In this document: in pieces, positions 52,647 through 61,669 of the stretch | Numbering within the stretch: the stretch's first letter is position 1 | How the letters are laid out: every line of letters starts with the position of its first letter | Assembly: GCF_027533645.1 (NCBI RefSeq) | Contig: NZ_JAQAGY010000006.1 | Location: 248,001 to 312,000, forward strand | Direction of reading: 5' to 3' | Origin: Paenibacillus caseinilyticus | GTDB lineage: Bacteria; Bacillota; Bacilli; Paenibacillales; NBRC-103111 | DNA length: 64,000 nucleotides | Program-made: the position numbers and the translations under genes | Notes under the pieces: model-generated | Database searches by the model: none | What the model was told of the DNA's origin: nothing | Seen by the model: only the letters and a program-made list of their open reading frames with translations

Positions 52647-53387
52647 CTAGAATTGGTAGCGGTTATTAAAGCTTTGAGCGCTCAGGCCGAATTGGCTTTG
52701 GGCCGGCTGCGTGGAATCCGCACGCAGGTAGGCATCATGGCCCGGCTGGTTGCCGCGGTAGCTCGCCGTGTGGTACGACTGCGGGCTTTGGAATTGGTTG
52801 TAAGACTGCGAAGAAGCGAAGCCTTGGTTCTGGGAAAGGCCGAAGGACGAATTGCTGTATGGGGCGCTGAAGCTTTGAGCACCCATGCCGAATTGGTTTT
52901 GGGCCGGTTGGTTGGAATCCTCACGCAGGTAAGAATCGTGGCCCGGCTGGTTGCCGCGGTAGTTCGCCGTGTGGTACGACTGCGGGCTTTGGAATTGGCT
53001 GTACTGCGCCTGCGAGGAGGAGCCGAAGCTGTTCAGGGAAGAAGCGCCCAGACCGAATTGGCTTTGAGCCGGCTGCGTGGAATCCGCACGCAGGTAGGCA
53101 TCATGGCCCGGCTGGTTGCCGCGGTAGCTCGCCGTGTGGTACGATTGCGGACTTTGGAATTGGCTGTAAGACTGCGAAGAAGCGCCGAGGCTGCTGCTCA
53201 GCGAGGAAGCGTTCAAGCCGAATTGGCTGCTTTGAGCGCTTTGACCCAAGGATTGGTTATACTGGGACTGCACGTTGCCGACCGGCTGGTATTTTGTCTC
53301 CAGCCCGCGGTACTGGGAGTTTGCTTGGCCAAAACCTGCGCCGATCTGGTTTTGGAAGCTGTTTTGAAAGCCTTGTTGGTTGTACAT
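52647..53387 (-). CDS. Q/S/Y-rich tandem-repeat protein
   Basis: 246-residue low-complexity protein. Three copies of a block (SPQSYHTASYRGNQPGHDAY, then LRADSTQPAQSQFGL) lie near residues 75-111, 130-166 and 197-233, with Ser/Gln/Phe spacers. No Cys, no signal peptide, no membrane segment. I do not recognise the family. Composition would fit a spore-coat or structural assembly protein, but this is a guess. AAGGAGG lies 8 nt before ATG and is in an inverted repeat with an upstream segment. Confidence 0.85.
   Translation of the reverse strand: MYNQQGFQNSFQNQIGAGFGQANSQYRGLETKYQPVGNVQSQYNQSLGQSAQSSQFGLNASSLSSSLGASSQSYSQFQSPQSYHTASYRGNQPGHDAYLRADSTQPAQSQFGLGASSLNSFGSSSQAQYSQFQSPQSYHTANYRGNQPGHDSYLREDSNQPAQNQFGMGAQSFSAPYSNSSFGLSQNQGFASSQSYNQFQSPQSYHTASYRGNQPGHDAYLRADSTQPAQSQFGLSAQSFNNRYQF
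52689..53180. repeat. Three DNA repeats of about 125 bp in the repeat-protein gene
   Basis: Highly similar blocks begin near 52689, 52890 and 53055 (spacings 201 and 165 bp). The blocks at 52689 and 53055 are almost identical; the middle one differs at several codons. Confidence 0.85.
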
Positions 53388-53388
53388 G

Positions 53389-53492
53389 AAAAAATCCTCC
53401 TTGGATTTCAATTCAAAAGTCTTCCGGTGCAGCCCATGCTCGGACCCGCCCTTTCCAGAAGCCTTTCTTATTGTCTTCAAGGAGGATTTTTT
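53389..53492 (-). promoter_or_regulatory. Long-range inverted repeat sequestering the Shine-Dalgarno site
   Basis: AAAAAATCCTCCTTG (53389-53403) and its perfect complement (53478-53492) are 74 nt apart. In the minus-strand mRNA the 3' arm contains AAGGAGG of the repeat-protein gene and ends 1 nt before ATG; the 5' arm carries CCUCCUU. Confidence 0.7.
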
Positions 53493-53559
53493 TTATAACT
53501 ATTCTTTGGGTATAAAGTGCCGATATCCCGAAAAAATTTCAATGATGAAGCGGCGGCGG

Positions 53560-54204
53560 CTATTCCCCCCGCGCAGCTTCAAAGAGGCCGCGCGCCGCTT
53601 CCCGCGGATCGGTCTGCCGCGTAATAGCCGAGATCACGGCTACTCCCTGCGCTCCAGCTTCGAAGACAGGCGCCGCATTGCCCTTATGGATGCCGCCGAT
53701 CCCGACGAGCGGAAGCCGGGGCCAGCGGGCGCGGATCCGCCGGATGAGCTCCGTACCGATCGCTTCCCCCGCGTCTCCCTTGCTCGCGGTCGCATACACA
53801 GGACCTACCCCGAGATAGTCCGCCCCTTGCGAGACGGCCCACTCAGCCTCTTCCATCGTGCCAGCCGAGATCCCGAGAATGGCCTCCGGGCCCAGCAGCT
53901 TGCGTGCTTCCCCGCCAGGCAGATCATCCTGGCCGACATGCACGCCGTCCGCTTCCAGCAGCAGCGCCAGATCGACGCGGTCGTTCACCACGAAGGGAAC
54001 GCCTGCGCTGCGGCATAAGGAGCGGATCTCGCGTCCGGCCGGCAGCACATCACGCAGAGGGGCCGTCTTCTCGCGAAGCTGCACCAGCGTGACGCCTCCC
54101 GAGAGCGCTTCGCGGACGATCTCCGCGGCGGATCTCCCGCCGTACCCCTCGGTCCCGGTGACCAGGTACACGGCAAGCGTTTCATTCAGCGTGGATTGAT
54201 ACAA
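53560..54204 (-). CDS. thiE: Thiamine-phosphate synthase
   Basis: 214-residue TIM-barrel enzyme joining HMP-pyrophosphate and thiazole phosphate to thiamine phosphate. Motifs are GGVTLVQLREKTA, VNDRVDLAL, GVHVGQDDLP, GVGPVYATASK and GIGGI. TTG at 54204 follows GGAGG at 8 nt. It is 2 nt downstream of the CoA-binding gene, so likely in one operon; no other thi genes or TPP riboswitch are nearby. Confidence 0.94.
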   Translation of the reverse strand: MYQSTLNETLAVYLVTGTEGYGGRSAAEIVREALSGGVTLVQLREKTAPLRDVLPAGREIRSLCRSAGVPFVVNDRVDLALLLEADGVHVGQDDLPGGEARKLLGPEAILGISAGTMEEAEWAVSQGADYLGVGPVYATASKGDAGEAIGTELIRRIRARWPRLPLVGIGGIHKGNAAPVFEAGAQGVAVISAITRQTDPREAARGLFEAARGE

Positions 54205-54206
54205 CG

Positions 54207-54638
54207 CTATTTCCTCCCGCCGGGCAGCAGAATCGAATCCTCGACCTTGATGCAGCGGTCCATGATGACCTCGAGCCCTGCATCCCCGGCGATCCGGGCC
54301 GCCTCTTCATTCTCAATGCCGAGCTGCAGCCACAATACCTTGGCTTTGATAGCTGCAGCCTCTTCGGCTACAGGCATCGTCTGTTCGCTGCGGCGGAACA
54401 CGTTGACGATGTCAACCGGTTCCGGAATCGCCGTCAAAGAAGGATAGCAGGTCTCGCCGAGAATCGTTCCTTCAACAGTAGGATTCACGGGGATAATCCG
54501 GTAGCCCTTCTTCTGCATCGCTTCGGCGACCATGTAAGAAGTGCGGTCCGGTTTGTCGGACAAGCCCACGACGGCAATATTTGCAGCCCCGCTCAGAATT
54601 TCTTTGATACGTTCCCGCGACGGATTTTCGAATGCCAT
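54207..54638 (-). CDS. CoA-binding-domain protein
   Basis: 143-residue Rossmann protein of the YccU/CoA_binding_2 family: IAVVGLSDKPDRTSYMVAEAM, IPVNPTVEGTILGE, and DIVNVFRRSEQTMP. It binds CoA or related nucleotides in the succinyl-CoA-synthetase-like fold; function unknown. AAGGAG lies 10 nt before ATG. Immediately precedes thiE. Confidence 0.9.
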   Translation of the reverse strand: MAFENPSRERIKEILSGAANIAVVGLSDKPDRTSYMVAEAMQKKGYRIIPVNPTVEGTILGETCYPSLTAIPEPVDIVNVFRRSEQTMPVAEEAAAIKAKVLWLQLGIENEEAARIAGDAGLEVIMDRCIKVEDSILLPGGRK

Positions 54639-54729
54639 ACTACGCTCACTCCTTTGGCTCTTTGGCCTTCAGTATGATGCCTTCGTACAAGACTAGGGTT
54701 CGTGTAAGGTTTAAGGATTCTTAATAAGG

Positions 54730-55578
54730 TTAAGGCTTCGTATATGAAATCGCCTGCCGCCCCATCGCTTCCCAGGTGGCCAGAAACTGCTTCTTGTCGA
54801 TCGCCTTCTTGCTCAGGCCGGACAGGGGATCGTTCACATATACGTTGTTCTCGTCGAAACCAACCATGAGCACCGCATGCTCCATGAACGTGGTCTTGAT
54901 CGGCCCGATCGGCGTATCCCACACGCTCCACTTCTGCGGCACTTTAAAATCGATCGTCGTCCATACGACGACTGGCACGCCGCTTAGCAACTGCTGCTCC
55001 ACTGCCGAGAACGGCTCCCGGGTCAGATCCACCGCTGTCGGTATATAGTTATGCGCCAGCTCGAACAGGGCCGTATGGTAAATGCCGAACCCTTTGCCCG
55101 CTCCCGTAATCTCGCCTACAAACCCGGTATTGGGGTTGCCCCAATACGAGACCGCGCCGTTAGCCCCGTAGGTGATCGGCGTCGTATCCCGCTTCATCTC
55201 CGGCAGCAGCTCCATCTTGGTCTTCTTCACGCCGTAATATTGCAGAAGCATCGTCAGCGACGTCAATTCGCACCCGGAGGGAAGCTCGGGCTTCTGCAGG
55301 ACCAAAGGCGCATCAAGCATCGCACGGGACGGCGCCTGCACCGGGGCCGGGGCTGCTTCTGCGCCGGGACCGTCTGCCGGAAGAGGCTGCGACGCCAAGG
55401 TCATCTCGGCAACCGCGGCTGCCGGGAGAATGACTGACGCTTCCGCCTGGACGGTCAGTTTATCGTACAGAAGTACAGAGAAAACCCCGCTGGCAAACAA
55501 GAGGCCCGCGATGAGAAACATCCCCATCGTCACCTGCATCCCTTTCCATACAATTACTGCTGCTTTCACAGCCTGCAC
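54730..55578 (-). CDS. C39-like peptidase-fold membrane protein
   Basis: 282 residues. A hydrophobic segment (about 18-38) anchors it, followed by an Ala/Pro-rich linker and a peptidase C39-like domain (about 95-280) with LPSGCELTSLTMLLQYYG (Cys), MEHAVLMVGFDENNVYVNDP (His and Asp). It probably acts outside the membrane on a peptide. GTG at 55578 is assumed; GTG 55569 or ATG near 55527 are possible, as no clear ribosome binding site decides. Confidence 0.85.
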   Translation of the reverse strand: MQAVKAAVIVWKGMQVTMGMFLIAGLLFASGVFSVLLYDKLTVQAEASVILPAAAVAEMTLASQPLPADGPGAEAAPAPVQAPSRAMLDAPLVLQKPELPSGCELTSLTMLLQYYGVKKTKMELLPEMKRDTTPITYGANGAVSYWGNPNTGFVGEITGAGKGFGIYHTALFELAHNYIPTAVDLTREPFSAVEQQLLSGVPVVVWTTIDFKVPQKWSVWDTPIGPIKTTFMEHAVLMVGFDENNVYVNDPLSGLSKKAIDKKQFLATWEAMGRQAISYTKP

Positions 55579-55655
55579 CGCCTTCCCGTTTGTGGATTCT
55601 AAGATGTCAGGAAGATCGCCGGGCGGCGGTACGCTGATCCCCGTGGCCTCCCGGT

Positions 55656-56960
55656 TTAGTGTTCTTCCTCTTGTACCAGTTCAATCTGTGCGCCGAGCGA
55701 CAACAAATGGTCGAAATACTGGGGATAAGACTTCGCCACATGATGCGCGTCATTGATGATAAGACCTTTATCGGAACGCAGGCCTACAATCGTTAGGGCC
55801 ATAATCACACGGTGATCGTAGTGGGCATTGATCTCCACACCGCCGCTTACGCCCTGCGGACGCCCGTGGATGATAATCTCGCTCTGGCGTTCCTCCACAT
55901 CGGCGCCTGCCTTGCGAAGCTCCGCCAGGAAATCCGTGATGCGGTCGCATTCTTTGTAGCGCAGGTTCTCGACATTATAGAAGCGGGAGGTCCCTTCGGC
56001 GAACACCGCCGCCGCGACCATGGCAAGTACCCCGTCGGTGAAGTGATCGCCGTCGAACTCGCCGGCCTTCAGGGTCTGGTTCCCGCGGACATGCACGACG
56101 TCATTCTCGTGAGTCAGCTGCACGCCCATAGCGCGGAGCACATCCACTACAGCCCGCTCGCCTTGGCGGCTCTCCTCCGGCAGACGCAGTACGCGGACAT
56201 CCGAGTGCGTTACGGCAGCCGCGGCCAGGATCGCTGCGGAGCCCGGATAGTCGCCCTGTACTACGTAGTTCTGCGGCTTGTACTGCTGCCCGCCCGGAAT
56301 CCGGTAGTGCATGAGATCTTCGGATGCTTCGATCGTGATGCCGGCCTGCGCGATGACTTCGAGCGTCTGGCCTACGATCACCTTGGACTTCAGATCGTGG
56401 AGTACGGTAATCTCGCTGTCTTCCTCCAGCAGCGGTGCCGCGAAGAGCAGCGAGCTCAGGAACTGGGAGCTGACATTGCCGGAGACGGTGATCTTGCCGC
56501 CGCGGGGCTTCCCGCCGCGGATCGTAATCGGCAGCTTGCCGTCCCTGTGCTCGACCTCGACGCCCATTTGGCCGAGGGACTCGATGAGATCGTCATGCGG
56601 CCGCTTGCCGAGGGAATCCGGATAGCGGTTGATGAACGTCACTTCCGGGCAGAACGCCGCTACGGACATCAGAAAGCGCAGCACGGCGCCGGCATTGCCG
56701 ACATCGAGCTCCTTGACGTCTCTCGGGTGACGGCCGAAGCCGCGGATCGTCATCTTCTCGTCGTCTTCTTCGAGAACTGCACCGAGATCGCGGATACAGC
56801 GGCGCATCGCATCGCTGTCCTCGCTATGCGCCGGATACTGGACCGTAGACGTTCCGTCCGCCAGCGCCCCGATCAGCAGATAACGCGTCGTATAGTTTTT
56901 GGAGGACAGGGCGTTGATGGTCCCTTCCAGTCTCTGGGTCGGTTTGACAATAGCCTTCAT
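55656..56960 (-). CDS. aroA: EPSP synthase, divergent type
   Basis: 3-phosphoshikimate 1-carboxyvinyltransferase family protein of 434 residues for chorismate synthesis. Family motifs are present but altered: LSSKNYTTR (canonical GSKSxSNR), GNAGAVLRFL (canonical GNAGTAMRPL), then GNVSSQFLSSLL, NLRYKECDRI and YDHRVIMAL. At E. coli positions 97 and 101 it has Ala and Phe instead of Thr and Pro. A plausible second EPSPS-like enzyme; activity untested. AAGGAGAG precedes ATG. Confidence 0.87.
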   Translation of the reverse strand: MKAIVKPTQRLEGTINALSSKNYTTRYLLIGALADGTSTVQYPAHSEDSDAMRRCIRDLGAVLEEDDEKMTIRGFGRHPRDVKELDVGNAGAVLRFLMSVAAFCPEVTFINRYPDSLGKRPHDDLIESLGQMGVEVEHRDGKLPITIRGGKPRGGKITVSGNVSSQFLSSLLFAAPLLEEDSEITVLHDLKSKVIVGQTLEVIAQAGITIEASEDLMHYRIPGGQQYKPQNYVVQGDYPGSAAILAAAAVTHSDVRVLRLPEESRQGERAVVDVLRAMGVQLTHENDVVHVRGNQTLKAGEFDGDHFTDGVLAMVAAAVFAEGTSRFYNVENLRYKECDRITDFLAELRKAGADVEERQSEIIIHGRPQGVSGGVEINAHYDHRVIMALTIVGLRSDKGLIINDAHHVAKSYPQYFDHLLSLGAQIELVQEEEH

Positions 56961-57034
56961 GCGGTATGTATCTCTCCTTCAAAATAGAGAATAGTGAACA
57001 ATACGAATACGAATGAAATAAGAACAGCACAGCC

Positions 57035-57412
57035 TCAAAATGACAGCCCAGGGGAAGCAAGGATATACCCTGCGAAAGCCGCTCCCCCGCCAAGCAGATA
57101 GGTCAGCAGGAGATACAGCAGCGCAGCGCCGCCCCGTCCTTCGCTGCGCAGCGACTCGCTCTCCAGCTGGAACGTTGAGAAGGTGGTGTAGGCTCCGGCG
57201 AACCCGCTGCCGAGCAGCAGGGCGGCTTCCCGGGAGACATGGGCGCCGGTCAAGATACCGAGCAAAAAGGCGCCTGTCACATTAATGATCAGCGTACCTA
57301 AGGGCCAAGCAGACAGAAAGCGGGAGACGAAGCGGGTCAGCCCGTAGCGGGATACCGCGCCGACAAAGCCTCCGATGCCTACATAAGCTAGGGTAATATA
57401 CACATTCGACAT
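57035..57412 (-). CDS. crcB: Fluoride channel FluC/CrcB, second subunit
   Basis: 125 residues with four transmembrane segments and the FluC pattern GGFVGAVSRYGLTRF, GTLIINVTGAFLLG and GFAGAYTTFSTF. It exports fluoride as a dimer. ATG overlaps the stop of the upstream paralogue by one base (TAATG), so the two are a heterodimer-type pair as often in Firmicutes. Confidence 0.93.
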   Translation of the reverse strand: MSNVYITLAYVGIGGFVGAVSRYGLTRFVSRFLSAWPLGTLIINVTGAFLLGILTGAHVSREAALLLGSGFAGAYTTFSTFQLESESLRSEGRGGAALLYLLLTYLLGGGAAFAGYILASPGLSF

Positions 57413-57801
57413 TATTCGGCAGATTCCTCTCTTGCGGTAAGCCTATGGAATCCGCGGCCGAGCCTGATGCAGGCAAGTCCCCCGAAGAAGGACAACCCGG
57501 CGTAAACTCCTGCCTGCAGCCAGGCGCTCGACTCCAGCAGGCGCACCATCTCCAGGCTCAGCGTCGAGAACGTCGTGAACGCTCCAATGAATCCCGTGGT
57601 CAGGAACGCCTTGCGGTTCGGATAAAGCGCAAGCTTCGGAGCATAGGCTAAGCAGCCGAGCAGCAGGCAGCCAAGCAGATTGCATAGCAGCGTTCCCCAC
57701 GGGACGGCGGAGCCGGAAGCGGATGGATTAAACAGCAGTGACAGCCCGTACCGCGCCAACGCGCCCGCCGCCCCTCCCGCTCCCACAAACCATACGGTCA
57801 T
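57412..57801 (-). CDS. crcB: Fluoride channel FluC/CrcB, first subunit
   Basis: 129 residues with GAGGAAGALARYGLSLLF, GTLLCNLLGCLLLGC and GFIGAFTTFSTLSLEM; four membrane segments. Start ATG 57801 lies 13 nt after GGAGG; codons upstream do not fit the family. No fluoride riboswitch is recognisable in the short leader. Confidence 0.92.
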   Translation of the reverse strand: MTVWFVGAGGAAGALARYGLSLLFNPSASGSAVPWGTLLCNLLGCLLLGCLAYAPKLALYPNRKAFLTTGFIGAFTTFSTLSLEMVRLLESSAWLQAGVYAGLSFFGGLACIRLGRGFHRLTAREESAE

Positions 57802-57849
57802 CGTCAGATGCCAGCCTCCTTCCTTCCGAGTACTGCTTACTCCCGCCGT

Positions 57850-57879
57850 TTGACAGGCAAGGGGCAAGTTTCTTATGAT
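57850..57879 (+). promoter_or_regulatory. Sigma-A promoter of the rhodanese gene
   Basis: -35 TTGACA (57850-57855), an 18-nt spacer and -10 TATGAT (57874-57879). Confidence 0.8.
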
Positions 57880-57949
57880 GAATGGGAATGTCGGCCGGCC
57901 CTGACGGCTGCCGCCCTACTCTTCCGATGAAGCAAAGGAGCACTGAGCC

Positions 57950-58246
57950 ATGCAAACCATTACCCCCGAGGAATTGAAACGCCGGTTAGACAGCGGCGAG
58001 AAGCTGGATATCGTGGATGTGCGTGAGGACGAGGAAGTGGCGTCGGGCATGATTCCCGGCGCGATCCACATTCCCTTGATGACCCTGCCGGAGCGAATGG
58101 GCGAGATCCCCCAGCGCGGCGAGACCGTGCTCGTATGCCGCAGCGGCAACCGCAGCGGACGCGCTTATGAATATCTGCAGGCCCAAGGACTCCAGGGCCT
58201 GAAGAACATGTCCGGCGGCATGCTCGCCTGGGAGCAGGGAGACTGA
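57950..58246 (+). CDS. Single-domain rhodanese
   Basis: 98-residue sulfurtransferase. It begins with ITPEELKRRLDSGE and DVREDEE, and the active-site loop VCRSGNRSGRA carries the catalytic Cys. AAGGAG precedes ATG. Divergent from the crcB pair and followed by a 7-bp hairpin (58287-58304) that also covers the aroK stop. Confidence 0.93.
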   Translation: MQTITPEELKRRLDSGEKLDIVDVREDEEVASGMIPGAIHIPLMTLPERMGEIPQRGETVLVCRSGNRSGRAYEYLQAQGLQGLKNMSGGMLAWEQGD

Positions 58247-58294
58247 GTTCTCTGGACTCCCGTCCGAGGGACGTGGACACGGAAGGCGCGTCCG

Positions 58295-58816
58295 TCAGGA
58301 CGCGTCTTTGGCGTGCTTCCGTATCTCGTCTACGATCGATTCGACATCCAGCTCCGACGTATCCACGGCCAGATCCGCAAAGCCGTAGGCTTCCCTGCGG
58401 TTCTCGGCGAGCGTATGCACCCGCTCCTCCAGGTTCCCCTGCAGCAGCGGCCGGTTCGTATCGGTGCGCACCCGCTCGATGATCTTCTCGGGTGACGCGA
58501 GCAGCGCCACCACGAGGCCGCCTTCCTTCATGGCCTCCCGGTTCTCTTCGCGGAGCACGGCTCCCCCTCCAGTGGCCACGATCTGTCCGCTGCTTTGCAG
58601 CACAGCTGCGACCGCCTCCCGTTCCGCCTCGCGGAAGTACGCTTCTCCCTCACTGGCGAATAATTCCGGAATCGTCTTCCCCGTATTCCGTTCAATGACG
58701 GCATCGGTATCCACGAAGCGCCACCCCAGCTGGGCAGCCAGTGCTTGTCCCACGGTGGACTTTCCCGTTCCCATCATTCCGATCAATACGATGTTGCGGC
58801 AGTTCACTTCCAGCAC
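58295..58816 (-). CDS. aroK: Shikimate kinase
   Basis: 173-residue kinase phosphorylating shikimate. Walker A is GMMGTGKST, shikimate-binding FVDTDAVIE and FREAEREAV, and the TGGGAV loop follow. GTG at 58816 has GGAG 6 nt upstream; GTG 58807 is an alternative. With the nearby divergent EPSPS it contributes to the same pathway. Confidence 0.92.
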   Translation of the reverse strand: MLEVNCRNIVLIGMMGTGKSTVGQALAAQLGWRFVDTDAVIERNTGKTIPELFASEGEAYFREAEREAVAAVLQSSGQIVATGGGAVLREENREAMKEGGLVVALLASPEKIIERVRTDTNRPLLQGNLEERVHTLAENRREAYGFADLAVDTSELDVESIVDEIRKHAKDAS

Positions 58817-58993
58817 CCTCTTCTCCACTAGGTAAACTCTCCCTATCATATCACAGCTTGGACCGACGTGAATAGAAAGCCAGTCAAAAACATAAGATGG
58901 AGGATGTATCTTCCCGCTTCCAGATTCATACAGAATCCGCTCGGCAAGATCCACAGCGGCGCTGCAGCCGCACACCGAAAGGAGAACACCAGC

Positions 58994-59329
58994 ATGTCCC
59001 ATCCCCCCTGCCCTGCGCCCGCACCTCTCCGCCCGCCGGCCGGCTCCAAGGTTCAGCAGATCCTCGATCCCTCGACTCCGCTGTGCAAGGACGATATCGT
59101 ATGGATGCTGGAATATATCAAAAAAAAGGTGGCTGAGGAAGACCCGAATCTCATGGATCTTCCCCAGCCACGCTTAATGCAGAACTTTAGATATTTCGCG
59201 GAGATCGCGCTGATGGTCATTCAGCGGCGCAACGGGTTCGACCAGGAAGCGGACCGGCTGAAAGCCTGGGTCAGCGAAGCCGCCTACGGGCTGTGTCCGC
59301 CGGAAGAACCTACGATGCACCGCCGGTAA
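58994..59329 (+). CDS. Small conserved hypothetical protein
   Basis: 111 residues; a Pro-rich start (PPCPAPAPLRPPAG) then a helical part (DIVWMLEYIKKKVAEEDPNL, LMQNFRYFAEIALMVIQRR). I do not recognise it. ATG at 58994 follows AAAGGAG at 9 nt; a longer in-frame extension lacks one. Convergent with gndA. Confidence 0.75.
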   Translation: MSHPPCPAPAPLRPPAGSKVQQILDPSTPLCKDDIVWMLEYIKKKVAEEDPNLMDLPQPRLMQNFRYFAEIALMVIQRRNGFDQEADRLKAWVSEAAYGLCPPEEPTMHRR

Positions 59330-59350
59330 GACCGGCCATCCGCTCCTGTC

Positions 59351-60766
59351 TTACTGCTGGTCCATCCACTGGAAGTGGAACGTGCCTTCTTTGTCTACAC
59401 GCTTGAACGTGTGGGCTCCGAAGTAGTCGCGCTGCGCCTGCAGCAGGTTCGCCGGAAGACGCTCGGTACGGTAGCTGTCATAGTAAGCCAGCGCCGATGC
59501 GAAGGCCGGTACCGGAATACCGCGCTTGACGGCCTCAGCTACCACGTTTCTCCAAGCGTCCTGGTAGTTCTGGACGACACCTTGGAAGTACTCGTCGAGC
59601 AGCAGGTTGCGCAGCTCCGGATTTTTGTCGTACGCATCCTTGATGTTCTGCAGGAAGCGGGCACGGATAATGCAGCCGCCGCGGAAGATCATGGCGATGG
59701 AGCCATAGTCGAGGCTCCAGTTGTATTCTTCGCTTGCCGCACGCATCTGGGCGAAGCCTTGTGCGTAGGAGCAGATTTTGCTCGCATACAGCGCTTTGCG
59801 TACCGCTTCGATGAAGTCAGCCGCATTTCCGTCGTAAGACGAAGCCGCCGGCCCTTGAAGCACCTTGCTTGCCGCTACGCGCTCTTCCTTCATAGCGGAG
59901 AGGAAACGGGAGAAGACGGACTCGGTGATGATGGACAGCGGCACACCCAGATCGAGCGCGCTTTGGGAGGTCCATTTGCCTGTACCCTTCTGGCCGGCGG
60001 AATCCAGAATCACATCGACCATCGGCTTGCCCGTTTCCGGATCTTTCTTCGAGAAGATATCTGTCGTGATCTCGATCAGGTAGCTGTCAAGCTCGCCTTT
60101 GTTCCACTCGGCGAAAATCTCGTGCAGCTGTTCCGTCGATACGCCAAGCACATCCTTCAGCAGCTGGTACGCTTCGCAGATCAGCTGCATGTCGCCGTAC
60201 TCGATGCCGTTGTGCACCATCTTCACGTAGTGGCCCGCACCGCCCGGTCCGATGTAGGTGCAGCAAGGATCGCCGTTCACTTTGGCCGAGATGGCCGTCA
60301 GGATCGGTGCAACCAGCTCATAGGCGTCTTTCGGTCCGCCCGGCATGATCGACGGGCCTTTCAGCGCGCCTTCTTCGCCGCCGGATACACCGGTGCCGAT
60401 GAAGCGGAAGCCTTGCGCCTCAAGCGATTCGCTGCGGCGCTGCGTATCCGGGAAGTAGGCGTTGCCCCCGTCGATGATGATGTCGCCTTGATCCAGATGC
60501 GGGATCAGGGACTCGATTGTTGCGTCCGTAGCGGAGCCCGCCTGGACCATGATCAATATTTTGCGCGGCGTTTCAAGGGAAGCCACGAATTCTTCAACGC
60601 TGTATGTACCTACCAAATTCTTGCCTTGGGCTTCTTCGAGAAGCGCATCCGTCTTCTCACGGGAGCGGTTATACACAGATACCGTGAACCCCCGGCTTTC
60701 GATATTGAGTGCGAGATTCTTACCCATGACTGCGAGGCCGATGACACCGACTTGCTGTTTGGACAT
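59351..60766 (-). CDS. gndA: 6-phosphogluconate dehydrogenase, decarboxylating
   Basis: 471-residue NADP-dependent enzyme turning 6-phosphogluconate into ribulose-5-phosphate. Motifs: [46 protein letters not shown] and [14 protein letters not shown] at 60766 is preferred; ATG 60778 abuts the AAGG site, which is 12 nt from 60766. Last of the sugar-acid genes, so gluconate kinase product feeds it directly. Confidence 0.95.
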   Translation of the reverse strand: MSKQQVGVIGLAVMGKNLALNIESRGFTVSVYNRSREKTDALLEEAQGKNLVGTYSVEEFVASLETPRKILIMVQAGSATDATIESLIPHLDQGDIIIDGGNAYFPDTQRRSESLEAQGFRFIGTGVSGGEEGALKGPSIMPGGPKDAYELVAPILTAISAKVNGDPCCTYIGPGGAGHYVKMVHNGIEYGDMQLICEAYQLLKDVLGVSTEQLHEIFAEWNKGELDSYLIEITTDIFSKKDPETGKPMVDVILDSAGQKGTGKWTSQSALDLGVPLSIITESVFSRFLSAMKEERVAASKVLQGPAASSYDGNAADFIEAVRKALYASKICSYAQGFAQMRAASEEYNWSLDYGSIAMIFRGGCIIRARFLQNIKDAYDKNPELRNLLLDEYFQGVVQNYQDAWRNVVAEAVKRGIPVPAFASALAYYDSYRTERLPANLLQAQRDYFGAHTFKRVDKEGTFHFQWMDQQ

Positions 60767-60882
60767 TTGGATTCTCATCCTTCCTATTCTCTATTTATTT
60801 ACCTCTCGAAACCATGCCTGAACCGGCTGCAGGGCACCCGGCACCCGGTATTTGCGGAGTGCCTGTCCCCTGCAGCCGTCTC

Positions 60883-61656
60883 CTAGATCGTCATCGATCC
60901 GTAACCCCCGTCGACACGCAGCAGCGAACCGGTGACGAAGCTCGAAGCCTTGTCGGAAGCAAGATACACGGCGGCGCCTTGAAGCTCCTCCGCATCGCCG
61001 AACCGGTTCATCGGGGTATGGCGCATAATGGATTCCGTGCGTTCCGGCGACAGAATCTTGCGGTTCTGCTCCGCCGGGAAGAAGCCCGGAATAATGGCGT
61101 TGACGCGTACCCGCGCCGGCGCGAATTCGCGTGCGAGGAACTTCGTCACGTTGTTGACGGCCGCTTTGGATGCCGAATACGTGAACACGCGGGACAGCGG
61201 AGGATCCGAAGAAACCGACGAAATATTGATAATGCTGCCGCCTTCGCCCTGCTCCACCATATGCTTCCCAAAGATTTGGCACGCGAGTACAACGCTCTTC
61301 AGGTTCACTTCCATGATAGAGTCCCATTCGTCCATGGTCAAGTCGAAGAAAGGGGTCGGGGAATTCTTCCCCGGACAGTTCATCAGAATGTCGCAGCGTC
61401 CCGTCCAGGCCAGCACGTCCGCCAGCACCTTCTTCAAGTCCTCCGGATTCGTGGCGTCGGCAGCGAAGCACTTCGCCCGTCCGCCCGCCTCTTCCACGGC
61501 CTTTGCCACTTCTTCGGCCTTCTCCTGGTTGCGGCCGACCACGGCCACATCCGCTCCGTGCCCTCCAAGCGCCACGGCCATAGAGCCGCCCAGCGTACTG
61601 TTGCCGCCGATCACGACAGCCGTCTTGCCTGTAAGATCGAATAAGTTCATCGCCAC
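60883..61656 (-). CDS. Short-chain dehydrogenase/reductase
   Basis: 257-residue SDR with the cofactor motif VIGGNSTLGGSMA and catalytic YSASK preceded by ISSVSS. Position in a gluconate-type operon suggests a sugar-acid substrate such as gluconate, mannonate or fructuronate. GTG at 61656 follows GGAGG at 9 nt; ATG at 61650 is an alternative. Confidence 0.9.
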   Translation of the reverse strand: MAMNLFDLTGKTAVVIGGNSTLGGSMAVALGGHGADVAVVGRNQEKAEEVAKAVEEAGGRAKCFAADATNPEDLKKVLADVLAWTGRCDILMNCPGKNSPTPFFDLTMDEWDSIMEVNLKSVVLACQIFGKHMVEQGEGGSIINISSVSSDPPLSRVFTYSASKAAVNNVTKFLAREFAPARVRVNAIIPGFFPAEQNRKILSPERTESIMRHTPMNRFGDAEELQGAAVYLASDKASSFVTGSLLRVDGGYGSMTI

Positions 61657-61669
61657 TTGAGTGTACCTC

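Noticed and set aside
57802..57949. Fluoride riboswitch ahead of the crcB pair
   Set aside because: The short leader lacks the conserved aptamer segments on either strand.
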